Below are positions 1 to 6,932 of a stretch of DNA of 11,452 nt, piece after piece. The notes below the pieces were generated by a model. The model made no database searches. It had not been told where the DNA came from and worked only from the letters and a program-made list of their open reading frames with translations. Source of the DNA: JAZNUH01 sp045592225 (GTDB lineage Bacteria > Bacillota > Clostridia > UMGS1883 > UMGS1540); contig JAZNUH010000014.1 of the NCBI GenBank assembly GCA_045592225.1, positions 1-11,452 on the forward strand, written 5' to 3'. The first letter of the stretch is position 1, and each line of letters opens with the position of its first letter. A program made the translations under genes and the position numbers.

Positions 1-73
1 TAGCCATGTCGTTCTGTGAGCCAAGGAGTTGGACTTGCCTCTTGTCTTCCTAAGACCGCTTGGCCTCCGACTT
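1..73. other. Sequencing adapter (MGI/BGISEQ) left at contig end
   Basis: Bases 42-73, read on the minus strand, start AAGTCGGAGGCCAAGCGG and continue through all 32 nt of the BGISEQ/DNBSEQ forward adapter as I know it. Bases 1-31 match the 3' 31 nt of the partner adapter, ending GAGCCAAGGAGTTG. The 10 nt between them (32-41, GACTTGCCTC) sit exactly where the sample index lies. This layout is that of a library adapter, not of a genome. Genomic sequence starts at about base 74, only 16 nt beyond the aminotransferase stop codon, so anything downstream of that gene is missing. An open frame crossing this stretch on the plus strand is an artefact. Confidence 0.96.
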
Positions 74-89
74 ACTCCCTCATTATTTT

Positions 90-1391
90 TTAAAGTATTT
101 CCGAGAAAACCTGGTCTGCAACCTTAAGTGTATATTCGATATCTTCTTCTGTGTGTTCTGTAGAAATGTAAATTCTTCCTCGTTTGCAGGAGAATCTGAC
201 TCCGTAGCTTTCAAGACCCTGAACAAATTTTCTGTAAAGTTCGGTATCTGCCTTGCTTATCCATTCGCGTAAATCATCCACATCTTCATCAAAACCAAAA
301 TAAAGAATAAATACACTTGCTATATTTCGTGCATAAACCTTGATGTTGTATTTTTTTCCAAGCTCCTTAAATCCTTCTGCAAGTCTGCTTGTGAGCTTGT
401 GGAGTTTTTCATATACACCGGGTTTTTCAAGTTCGCTGATTGTAGCAAGTGCTGCTGCAGTACCAACAGGGTTTCCGTTAAATGTGCCTGCGGGTTTAAG
501 AGACTGCATAACATCTTTTCTGCCGCAAACCACACCAAAAGGATAACCGCTTGCAATTGCCTTTGCAAATGTGGATATATCGGGTGTTACACCAAAATAT
601 TCCTGTGCACCGCCGAGAGATACACGGAACCCGGTTATTACTTCGTCGAATATGAGTAGGATGTTGTGTTTCTTTGTAAGCTCGCGTACAGCCTGAAGAT
701 AACCGGGGCGGGGGAGAATAGGACCTGAATCAAGCATAATTGGTTCCATAATAACAGCTGCTATTTCCTCACCATGTTCCTTAAAAAGCTTTTCCATATA
801 TTCAATGTCGTTCCAGGGTACAACATATAAATCATCAGCTGAGCTTAAACGCTGCCCCTTTGAATGTATAATTTTATTGGGCGCTTCCCTGTCACCGAGC
901 TGTTCAAGTGTATCGGCGTCTATACTTATTTTTTCCTCATCTGCCCAGCCGTGATACTGACCTTCAAATTTAACTATTTTCCATTTTCCTGTATATGCTC
1001 TGGCAAGACGAAGGGCATACATATCAACTTCTGTGCCTGAATTCTGGTAACTTACTATCTCGGCAGAAGGAATAATTTCGATAAGCTTCTTACTAAGCTG
1101 CATAAGTTTTTCTGTAGGTGCGGAATACTGCGTGCCTAAAGGAATCTGTTCCATTACGGCACGGCCAACCGCTTCGGGTGCATGACCAAGTAATACAGGG
1201 CCAAACCCCAGTAAATAGTCAATGTATGTATTGCCGTCTACATCATAGAGTTTTGAACCTTTACCGTGTGTCATTGTTATAGGATATTCAGCATAATCAG
1301 GAACCTGAAATGAGCTTCCAACACCGTCTACAAGGTATTTTTTTGCTTCTTCGTGAAGCTGTCTGGATTTTTCTGTGTTAAATTTTTTCAT
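90..1391 (-). CDS. Class III PLP aminotransferase, glutamate-1-semialdehyde aminomutase-like
   Basis: This 433-residue PLP enzyme of fold type I is the usual length for the glutamate-1-semialdehyde 2,1-aminomutase (GSAM)/class III aminotransferase family. Visible motifs are NSGTE at 117-121 (phosphate contact), the YHGW stretch at 146-149, the FDEVITGFR block at 248-256 with Asp249 for the pyridine nitrogen, and the Schiff-base lysine Lys277 in TFAKAIASG. It would move an amino group within or between small substrates in the cytoplasm. The start has AAGGAG 8 nt upstream, which overlaps the stop codon of the preceding gene, so the two are probably translationally coupled. It is the last visible gene of the minus-strand operon. 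The neighbours are a TIM-barrel epimerase and an UroD-like protein, not tetrapyrrole genes, so I infer a catabolic transaminase or aminomutase, not HemL. Beta-amino-acid transaminases belong to the same family and are a possible alternative. Family assignment is sure; substrate is unknown. Confidence 0.9.
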   Translation of the reverse strand: MKKFNTEKSRQLHEEAKKYLVDGVGSSFQVPDYAEYPITMTHGKGSKLYDVDGNTYIDYLLGFGPVLLGHAPEAVGRAVMEQIPLGTQYSAPTEKLMQLSKKLIEIIPSAEIVSYQNSGTEVDMYALRLARAYTGKWKIVKFEGQYHGWADEEKISIDADTLEQLGDREAPNKIIHSKGQRLSSADDLYVVPWNDIEYMEKLFKEHGEEIAAVIMEPIMLDSGPILPRPGYLQAVRELTKKHNILLIFDEVITGFRVSLGGAQEYFGVTPDISTFAKAIASGYPFGVVCGRKDVMQSLKPAGTFNGNPVGTAAALATISELEKPGVYEKLHKLTSRLAEGFKELGKKYNIKVYARNIASVFILYFGFDEDVDDLREWISKADTELYRKFVQGLESYGVRFSCKRGRIYISTEHTEEDIEYTLKVADQVFSEIL

Positions 1392-1396
1392 AAGTT

Positions 1397-2221
1397 TTAC
1401 TCCTTATCAATTTTATCAAATAAACATTTAGTGTAATCAATACCGCGTGCAATTCCGTACCAGTCAAGAAAGCTTGCTTCTTCCAGTGAAACTCCGCCAT
1501 TAAAGCCTGTATCAAGTACAGCACTTACAATTTCGGGAATGGGAACAATTCCGTTACCTGCAAGCTCAAAGGCAAGGGGAGATACAGATTTTAAATCATT
1601 TATGTGAATGGTGTCAATTTTACCGGCTACGGCATTCAAAACTTTCTTCCAATCTCCAAGCGCATACGCATTTGCAGTATCAAAATTGATTGCTACGGGT
1701 AAATCCTCAAGTGCGTTAACCGCAGCTATAAATCTATCTATATCAAAAACGTAATCAGGATAATCCCATGCACCCGGCTTTGAGTGATTTTCAAGCAGAA
1801 TTTTTAATCCTGTCTCTCTCGAAATCTCCGAACATTTTTCAAAGCATTCACGTGCATAAGAAAGCTGAAGCGAATCATCGCAATCCGGATGATGCTGACC
1901 AATTGTAAGACGTATATATTCAGCACCTATGGCCGAACTGTTATACATATCCTGTATAGCTGTATGAAGAATTTGGTCTCTCTTTTCTGCAGAAGGGTTT
2001 GTAAAGTCAGAGTATGCACTGACCATAAATACAGGAAGAGCAAGCTCAGAGCGTATTTGTTTGATTTCTTCCTCGGACATATCCTTTAAGAAAAGGGCAT
2101 TTATATCAATTGCATCAAGTCCGAGCTTTTTGGCACGGTTTGACCATGTCTGTATCGATAAACTTCCGTCAAAAAATTTACTGTATAACGAAACAGGTAA
2201 ACAACTTAATTTTGTAATCAT
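1397..2221 (-). CDS. Sugar phosphate isomerase/epimerase-like TIM-barrel protein
   Basis: This 274-residue protein belongs to the xylose-isomerase-like/AP-endonuclease-2 TIM-barrel superfamily. Its metal-site motifs fall in the usual order: LLENHS (Glu144, His146), INFDTANAY (Asp181), TIHINDLK (His206) and VSLEEASF (Glu247/Glu248). A GNGIVPIPEI loop lies at 222-231, where relatives carry the G-G-x-V/I-D motif that follows the metal-binding His strand. Such enzymes bind a divalent metal and epimerise or isomerise sugars, ketoses or related hydroxy-acids, but the superfamily also contains dehydratases and lyases. A GGAGG site lies 4 nt before the ATG. The gap to the UroD-like gene upstream is 14 nt and to the aminotransferase downstream is 5 nt, so it is an internal operon gene. 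A second, clearly diverged member of the superfamily is encoded on the opposite strand of the same cluster. The substrate cannot be told from the sequence. Confidence 0.88.
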   Translation of the reverse strand: MITKLSCLPVSLYSKFFDGSLSIQTWSNRAKKLGLDAIDINALFLKDMSEEEIKQIRSELALPVFMVSAYSDFTNPSAEKRDQILHTAIQDMYNSSAIGAEYIRLTIGQHHPDCDDSLQLSYARECFEKCSEISRETGLKILLENHSKPGAWDYPDYVFDIDRFIAAVNALEDLPVAINFDTANAYALGDWKKVLNAVAGKIDTIHINDLKSVSPLAFELAGNGIVPIPEIVSAVLDTGFNGGVSLEEASFLDWYGIARGIDYTKCLFDKIDKE

Positions 2222-2235
2222 AAGTCCTCCGTTTT

Positions 2236-3267
2236 TTATCGTTTGCTGTGCATTTTCTCATATTTACGCACAGCTTCGGATATAGTGATAAGGTTTTTGC
2301 TTGTTATTCGCGGATGAACAGCACCTTCAGGAGAAATGATATCAACACCATGGTCGAGTGCGTGGTAAACATCATTTATAACGTCTTCGGGTTTGCCGTT
2401 TAAAAGCACTACGGGTATGTTTACGCCACCAACAAGTTTCATTTTGCCGGCGTCGGCTTTAAGCTTGTTAAGATTGTTTCTTGAATCAAAGCTTAATGCG
2501 TCGAATCCTGTGTCACGGAACAGGTCGACACGGTCGGTTATTTTTCCGCTTAAATGAAAGATAACCGGAGCATATTTTTGTATTTCAAGCATAAGCTCGC
2601 GTTCAATGTCCATAACTGTTTGTTTATAACTTTCACGACTTATAAAAAATCCCGCAGCATCTTCGGAAATGGTCATTATATCTGCCCCGGCCTCGATTTG
2701 TGCATGTGCAAAATTAATGCACAGCCGTTTTGTTTCATGCAAGAGAGCTATGATTTTTTCGGGAGATAAAATAAGGCAGTTAAGTGTGTTTTGAATGCCG
2801 TAAAGGTAAAACACAAGGGAGAGAGGGCCGATTACCTTACCTATAATTGCAGCTTTACCTCCATGGTGTGCTTTTATTATTGAAATTGCGTTTATTACAG
2901 CTTTAAGTGGCTTTGCATCCAGGTAATTACGCGGAGGCTGAAAATCCTCGGGGGAGTGTAAAACACTTTTGAAAAATATGCTCGGGTGTTCTCCGTTTCC
3001 CCAACCAATGTCACACCCGAGAGAACCGGCTTCGTTATGCGTGCCAAAATAAGGCATTATTGAGTCGAAGCGGAGATGCGTATAGCTCGTTTCTGCAAGG
3101 GCGGCAATTCTCGAGGCGTTAAGGCATATACTCGGATAAAAGCATTTAGTTAGTTTCATACATTCAGAATTTGCAAGCGAAACCGAACCTATTACAGGCA
3201 TTCTGTCGGTGGGCAAGCCTGCCAGAGCGGCAAGCACACGTTCTCTTGGAGTCATTTCGGCACTCAT
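2236..3267 (-). CDS. UroD/MtaA-superfamily protein lacking zinc-site cysteines
   Basis: This 343-residue protein belongs to the uroporphyrinogen-decarboxylase superfamily. It opens with MTPRERVLAALAGLPTDRMPV (residues 5-25), the typical start of MtaA/CmuA-like methyltransferases. It lacks the arginine-rich N-terminal motif (RQAGRY type) of true HemE. Methylcobamide:CoM methyltransferases bind zinc through His-x-Cys and a later Cys. Here the first site reads HLSG (His238, Ser240) and the second reads PEGAVHPR (313-320), so both cysteines are gone and only the His is kept. Classic thiol methylation is therefore unlikely unless other ligands, such as Glu314 or His318, take over. The start is chosen because its ATG shares an ATGA overlap with the regulator's stop codon and has AGAGGT 8 nt upstream; Met5 is an alternative. 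No corrinoid protein or reactivase is encoded nearby. The fold assignment is firm; the reaction is unknown. Confidence 0.85.
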   Translation of the reverse strand: MSAEMTPRERVLAALAGLPTDRMPVIGSVSLANSECMKLTKCFYPSICLNASRIAALAETSYTHLRFDSIMPYFGTHNEAGSLGCDIGWGNGEHPSIFFKSVLHSPEDFQPPRNYLDAKPLKAVINAISIIKAHHGGKAAIIGKVIGPLSLVFYLYGIQNTLNCLILSPEKIIALLHETKRLCINFAHAQIEAGADIMTISEDAAGFFISRESYKQTVMDIERELMLEIQKYAPVIFHLSGKITDRVDLFRDTGFDALSFDSRNNLNKLKADAGKMKLVGGVNIPVVLLNGKPEDVINDVYHALDHGVDIISPEGAVHPRITSKNLITISEAVRKYEKMHSKR

Positions 3268-4406
3268 ATTTTGCTACCTCTGCTTTCAACAAGGTATTTT
3301 TGCAGTATTAATTTTAACATTACTATATCATCAAAGTCACCCATAGGGTCGAAGCCTGTAAGCTTATATAGTTTATCAAGTCTTGTTTTAACGGTATTTC
3401 TGTGAAGATAAGCTTCATATGCTGTATTGGCAATGTTAAAATTATTATTTATAAAAGCATTAAAGCATTCGACAAGTCCGCTTACCATTTCATGGTTTTG
3501 CATAAGAAGATGGTGGACAATCGCATCAATGGTTTCGGTTTTTATTCTTCCGGGCAGTTTGGAAATAAGGGTGCTATACAAAACATCGCTGTGCTTTATT
3601 ATTGGCTGTTCCAGATCCATTTTTTTTGCATAGTCGAGACAGTTTATAGAGTCGCGGTATACATTGTAAGCATCTGCAAAGCTTTCAACCATCTCACCGG
3701 GAGCAATATAATATTTAAAAATACGATAGGAGTTTAAGATATCAGATACCATCTGACTTATATTATCTATTGCCTGGTATAAAGTATTTGTAGATGTTAT
3801 TTCAGATATAATCTTAATAACTACAAGGTGATTATCCTGTGTAAGCGCAACAATATCACGCTTATTCATATATGGGTGTTCCTTGATAAGGCGAAGCACG
3901 TGATGCTTTGCATCATTTGTCGTACTTTCATACTCAAAGTTCATATTAAAATGTGCAGGGTAATTACTTTCCAGTGTAGCAACGATAATAGCCATAGGGT
4001 GGTCTATTCTGTAACCAAGGTCAGCACCGTAGGCAACAATATCATTATAATATATGCGTGCATCTTCGGAAAGCATTCTTGAAACAAGCAGAGTTTCAGT
4101 GCGTGCTACTTTATCAATAACAAGTGCTTTTTCACGAAGGTTTGCAACAGCATTGATGAACATTTTAATCGCTTCAGCTTTGATGGGAGAAATAAATGTA
4201 TTACATTTAAGATAGCCATAAGTACCATCTTTATCCGAAACAGTAAAGAGATTTTCGTCTTTAATGTCAACAGGGAGTCTGCCCGACTCCTTTTCATAGG
4301 CATACTCGTTTACATAGTTTCCGTTGGAATCGTAGACATCAACGATAGTATTAAATTCATTTTCAATAGAGTTTTTAAGTAGTATAAGCACTTCACCTGA
4401 AATCAT
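3264..4406 (-). CDS. PucR/CdaR-type transcriptional regulator
   Basis: This is a 380-residue cytoplasmic DNA-binding regulator. The C-terminal part (about 322-375) contains the PucR-type helix-turn-helix, with the recognisable NTAYEAYLHRNTVKTRLDKLYKLTG core at 327-351. The middle part (about 135-265) resembles the degenerate GGDEF-like domain of CdaR/PucR proteins. The N-terminal 130 residues are probably the ligand-sensing part and are not clearly assignable. Relatives respond to small metabolites such as purines, sugar diacids or amino acids, and often activate adjacent catabolic genes. AGGTGA lies about 5 nt before the ATG. It is the first gene of the minus-strand operon and overlaps the next gene by 4 nt, so its level is tied to that of the enzymes. 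It faces a divergent enzyme operon across 192 nt, the classic layout for a local regulator of both sides. The target and ligand are inferred only from position. Confidence 0.86.
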   Translation of the reverse strand: MISGEVLILLKNSIENEFNTIVDVYDSNGNYVNEYAYEKESGRLPVDIKDENLFTVSDKDGTYGYLKCNTFISPIKAEAIKMFINAVANLREKALVIDKVARTETLLVSRMLSEDARIYYNDIVAYGADLGYRIDHPMAIIVATLESNYPAHFNMNFEYESTTNDAKHHVLRLIKEHPYMNKRDIVALTQDNHLVVIKIISEITSTNTLYQAIDNISQMVSDILNSYRIFKYYIAPGEMVESFADAYNVYRDSINCLDYAKKMDLEQPIIKHSDVLYSTLISKLPGRIKTETIDAIVHHLLMQNHEMVSGLVECFNAFINNNFNIANTAYEAYLHRNTVKTRLDKLYKLTGFDPMGDFDDIVMLKLILQKYLVESRGSKI

Positions 4407-4450
4407 TTTTTCACCTGCTACCTTTTTTGTTTTTTACACCCTTATACTAT

Positions 4451-4478
4451 ATCATAATATATTTTTATAAAATTTCAA
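4451..4478 (-). promoter_or_regulatory. Promoter of the regulator-enzyme operon
   Basis: On the minus strand, TTGAAA (4478-4473) and TATGAT (4456-4451) are separated by 16 nt of very AT-rich DNA. Each box matches the sigma-A consensus at five of six (-10) and five of six (-35) positions. The predicted transcription start lies near 4444, about 38 nt before the regulator's ATG. This is read from the sequence only. In such AT-rich DNA chance matches are common, so confidence is moderate. Confidence 0.5.
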
Positions 4479-4484
4479 GTGCTA

Positions 4485-4494
4485 TTTGTACAAA
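4485..4494. promoter_or_regulatory. Palindrome TTTGTACAAA, possible operator
   Basis: This perfect 10-bp palindrome lies between the two divergent promoters, 6 bp upstream of the minus-strand -35 box and 40 bp upstream of the plus-strand -35 box. That is a suitable place for an activator serving the minus operon. No second copy is present in the gap. A link to the adjacent PucR-type regulator is inference from position. Confidence 0.3.
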
Positions 4495-4515
4495 AAAATA
4501 ATAAAAGATATAAAA

Positions 4516-4546
4516 ATAGTGTTTAAAGTGTATATTGATAGCGTTT
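4516..4546 (+). repeat. Imperfect direct repeat over the plus-strand -35 region
   Basis: ATAGTGTTT (4516-4524) and ATAGCGTTT (4538-4546) differ at one position and are spaced 22 bp start to start, about two helical turns, so both face the same side of the DNA. The second copy overlaps the end of the -35 box of the epimerase-M81 operon. This would suit a dimeric regulator, but a 9-nt near-repeat in AT-rich DNA can be chance. Confidence 0.25.
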
Positions 4547-4563
4547 GTTGTGTGATTTATTAT
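4535..4563 (+). promoter_or_regulatory. Promoter of the epimerase-M81 operon
   Basis: TTGATA (4535-4540) and TATTAT (4558-4563) are separated by exactly 17 nt, each matching the sigma-A consensus at five of six positions. The predicted start of transcription is near 4570, giving a leader of about 29 nt. The leader contains AGAGGTGAT (4585-4593) just before the ATG at 4599. It is the best-looking promoter in the divergent region. Confidence 0.65.
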
Positions 4564-4598
4564 TAGAATATATAAACAGGAATAAGAGGTGATATATA

Positions 4599-5393
4599 AT
4601 GCTTATCGGATGTTGTTTGAATTTGCTTGCAACAAAAAGTGCCCCGATTGGTATTGAACAGATAGAAATGATAGCCAAAACCGGCTATGATTATGTGGAA
4701 CTTCCAATGGCGCGGCTTATGGAGCTTGATGATACAGAATTTAATTTGCTCCGTAAACGCGTTGAAAAGGCAAATATACCTTGCAGAAGCTGTTGCAATC
4801 TGCTGCCTGCACATATAAAAGTAACAGGCGCGGATGCGGATTATAATGCTTTGCGTACATACCTGGAAAAAGCAACACAGAGGGCAAAACAGCTTGGAGC
4901 ATCTGTTCTTGTGTTTGGCAGTCCGGCTTCCAGGAATGTAGAAGGAGATTTTCCCAGAGAAATTGCCATGCTGCAGTTTATAAAAACGCTGCAGATTATG
5001 GACGAATATGCGGATGAGTCACTTTCTTTTGTTATAGAGCACGTGTGCAAGCTTGAGGGTAATCTCGTTTATACCGTTAAGGAAGGATGCGCTGTACACG
5101 AAATTTGTAAAGCAAAGCATATCGGTGTGCTGGCTGACTCCTACCACATGGCAATTGAAAACGAACCTATTGAAAATATTGCTCTTGCGGGCAGTAATTT
5201 ATTGCACGTACACACCGCAAACCCTGTTGGAAGAGTTTATCCTGCGGCAGGTGACGGAGTTGATTATAAAAAAATGATGGACGTATTAAAATCTATAAAT
5301 TATCAGGGCGGTATAAGTGTCGAAGCATTTACAGATAATCCTGAAAAGGATGCTGCAAAAGCACTTGATGTACTTCGCCGCGTGGCTATGTAG
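4599..5393 (+). CDS. D-allulose/D-tagatose 3-epimerase-like TIM-barrel protein
   Basis: This 264-residue xylose-isomerase-like TIM-barrel protein matches the ketose 3-epimerase layout. The expected metal ligands are Glu147 (FVIEHV), Asp180 (LADSYHM, with His183), His205 (LLHVHTANPVGR, with Arg212) and Glu242 (SVEAF). The NPVGRVYPAAGDGVDY stretch (208-223) matches the R-x-x-P-G-x-G loop of D-psicose/D-tagatose 3-epimerases. Hydroxypyruvate isomerases share the fold and are an alternative. Such enzymes invert or move a carbonyl-adjacent carbon in free sugars using Mn or Mg. It has a strong ribosome site and is the first gene after the plus-strand promoter, followed after 12 nt by the M81 hydrolase. 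It is only distantly similar to the other TIM-barrel protein of the cluster. The true substrate is probably not a simple sugar if it works with the M81 enzyme, but that is inference. Confidence 0.88.
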   Translation: MLIGCCLNLLATKSAPIGIEQIEMIAKTGYDYVELPMARLMELDDTEFNLLRKRVEKANIPCRSCCNLLPAHIKVTGADADYNALRTYLEKATQRAKQLGASVLVFGSPASRNVEGDFPREIAMLQFIKTLQIMDEYADESLSFVIEHVCKLEGNLVYTVKEGCAVHEICKAKHIGVLADSYHMAIENEPIENIALAGSNLLHVHTANPVGRVYPAAGDGVDYKKMMDVLKSINYQGGISVEAFTDNPEKDAAKALDVLRRVAM

Positions 5394-5405
5394 GAGGAAG
5401 AAAAT

Positions 5406-6902
5406 ATGAGAATTTTTGTATGTGGCATATCTAATGAAACTAATACATTTAGTCCTATCTTAATGGATATAGCACAGTTTAAAAAGGCAATTTGGCTTGA
5501 GGGCGAAGATGTTTACAAAGTAAAAAGCACTTCCAAGGAAACAAGAGGAACTCTTGACTATCTCGAAGAGCAGGAAGACGTTGAAATTGTACCCGGATTT
5601 GTTGCGCACGGAGTAACAGCAGGGCCTGTTAAACAGGAGGATTACGAGTATATGCGTGACCGCCTGATTGCAAGTCTGCGCAATGCTATGCCTGTTGACG
5701 GTGTTGTACTCAATATGCATGGCGCTATGCAGTCCGAGCAGTGCTTTGACTGTGAGGGTGAAATATTTGAAAAGGTAAGAGAAATTGTAGGTGCAGACGT
5801 ACCTGTTACATCTTCTTTTGATTTGCACGCTTGTATAACAAAACAGATGATGAATAATCTGGACGGTATGGCAGCATTTCAGACATACCCACATACTGAC
5901 CATGCCCGCTCTGGCTATGATGCGGCAAAGGCGTGTGTTGAGCTTGTAAGAAGTAAAGAAAAGGTATCAAAGATATATCTCACAATACCACTTATTCTTG
6001 CGGTGGAAAACTGTAATACAGAGAGCGGACCCATTGTGCCGGCTATTGATATGACAAAAAAACTGCTTGGAGTCAGCGATGTTTTATCGGGAGCACTTTG
6101 CCTTACACAGCCCTGGCTTGATGTTCCTGATCTGGGATGTCAGATTGCTATGTTTGTAAAACAGGGTGCAGAAAACAAGATAAAAGAAAAAATGACTGAA
6201 ATTCTTACATATATCTGGGAAAATCGCAAGGAATTTGAAGTATATGTACCGGGAATTGATGAGGCGCTTGAGCAGAGCGTAAACTGTAAAACGCCTGTGT
6301 GTATTTCGGAACTTGGTGATATTGTTTCAGCCGGTGGTGCAAGTGACAGTACGGTTGCGCTTGCAGCTCTGCTTAAGAGAACTGATTTACGCCCTGCATG
6401 TGTTACGGTTATGGATAGAAAAACTGTTGCAAAGGCTATGGGATTCGGTGTCGGGAACATAGGAGAGTTTGAAATAAGCGGTTCCTTAAATCACGGCTAT
6501 AACGCACCTGTAAAGATTACAGCAGAGATTTTGTTCTTTAACGGTGACAAGGTTGCCCCTGTTGGAAATACCGAAAAAGGTATGGAATTTGATATGGGCA
6601 TGAGAGTAACCCTTAAAACTTCGGATGATTTGTATATTATCGTCAGCGAATACCCAAACTATAATCATGATAAGTCAATGATGACAACAATGAATGTTGA
6701 CCCAAAGGATATGCGTATTATTATACAGAAAACGCACCAGATGTTCAAAGAGGGCTACAGGGATGTTATGGGAGATGCTCTTTATGCTGATACTCCCGGC
6801 TTTACAGACAGAAATATTCCAAGATTACCTTTTAAAAATGTGCGTCGCCCCATATACCCGATGGATGCAATGGACGGCGCAGTACCTATCAATGAAAAGT
6901 AG
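5406..6902 (+). CDS. M81 family metallohydrolase (MlrC-like)
   Basis: This 498-residue protein is full length for the M81 family, named after microcystinase C (MlrC) and probably zinc-dependent. The N-terminal half carries the family signature ISNETNTFSP (8-17) and LNMHGAM (102-108), then the metal-binding FDLHA (Asp139, His141) and TYPHTDHA (160-167, His163 and His166). The C-terminal domain has GDIVSAGGASDST (304-316) and VDPKDMRIII (431-440), both typical of the family. No signal peptide is present, so it acts in the cytoplasm. Known MlrC cleaves peptide bonds in linear microcystin fragments, but most family members have no known substrate. Amide cleavage or another hydrolysis of a small molecule is likely here. 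The preceding gene's TAG stop is embedded in the GGAGG ribosome site, giving tight coupling. Together with the epimerase it forms the plus-strand half of the cluster. Confidence 0.9.
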   Translation: MRIFVCGISNETNTFSPILMDIAQFKKAIWLEGEDVYKVKSTSKETRGTLDYLEEQEDVEIVPGFVAHGVTAGPVKQEDYEYMRDRLIASLRNAMPVDGVVLNMHGAMQSEQCFDCEGEIFEKVREIVGADVPVTSSFDLHACITKQMMNNLDGMAAFQTYPHTDHARSGYDAAKACVELVRSKEKVSKIYLTIPLILAVENCNTESGPIVPAIDMTKKLLGVSDVLSGALCLTQPWLDVPDLGCQIAMFVKQGAENKIKEKMTEILTYIWENRKEFEVYVPGIDEALEQSVNCKTPVCISELGDIVSAGGASDSTVALAALLKRTDLRPACVTVMDRKTVAKAMGFGVGNIGEFEISGSLNHGYNAPVKITAEILFFNGDKVAPVGNTEKGMEFDMGMRVTLKTSDDLYIIVSEYPNYNHDKSMMTTMNVDPKDMRIIIQKTHQMFKEGYRDVMGDALYADTPGFTDRNIPRLPFKNVRRPIYPMDAMDGAVPINEK

Positions 6903-6932
6903 CTTTCTCCTTTGGTCGAAAGGATGAATACT

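Noticed and set aside
60..272. 70-codon open frame on the plus strand at the left edge
   Set aside because: It begins inside the sequencing adapter and runs antisense to the aminotransferase; no ribosome site and no recognisable protein.
5460..5903. 147-codon open frame on the minus strand inside the M81 gene
   Set aside because: It is antisense to a well-conserved full-length gene, has no ribosome site, and its translation is a cysteine/histidine-rich shadow without family features.
6909..6923. Small hairpin CCTTT-AAAGG covering the yihY ribosome site
   Set aside because: Only five pairs with a five-base loop, mostly A-T; too weak to claim as translational control.
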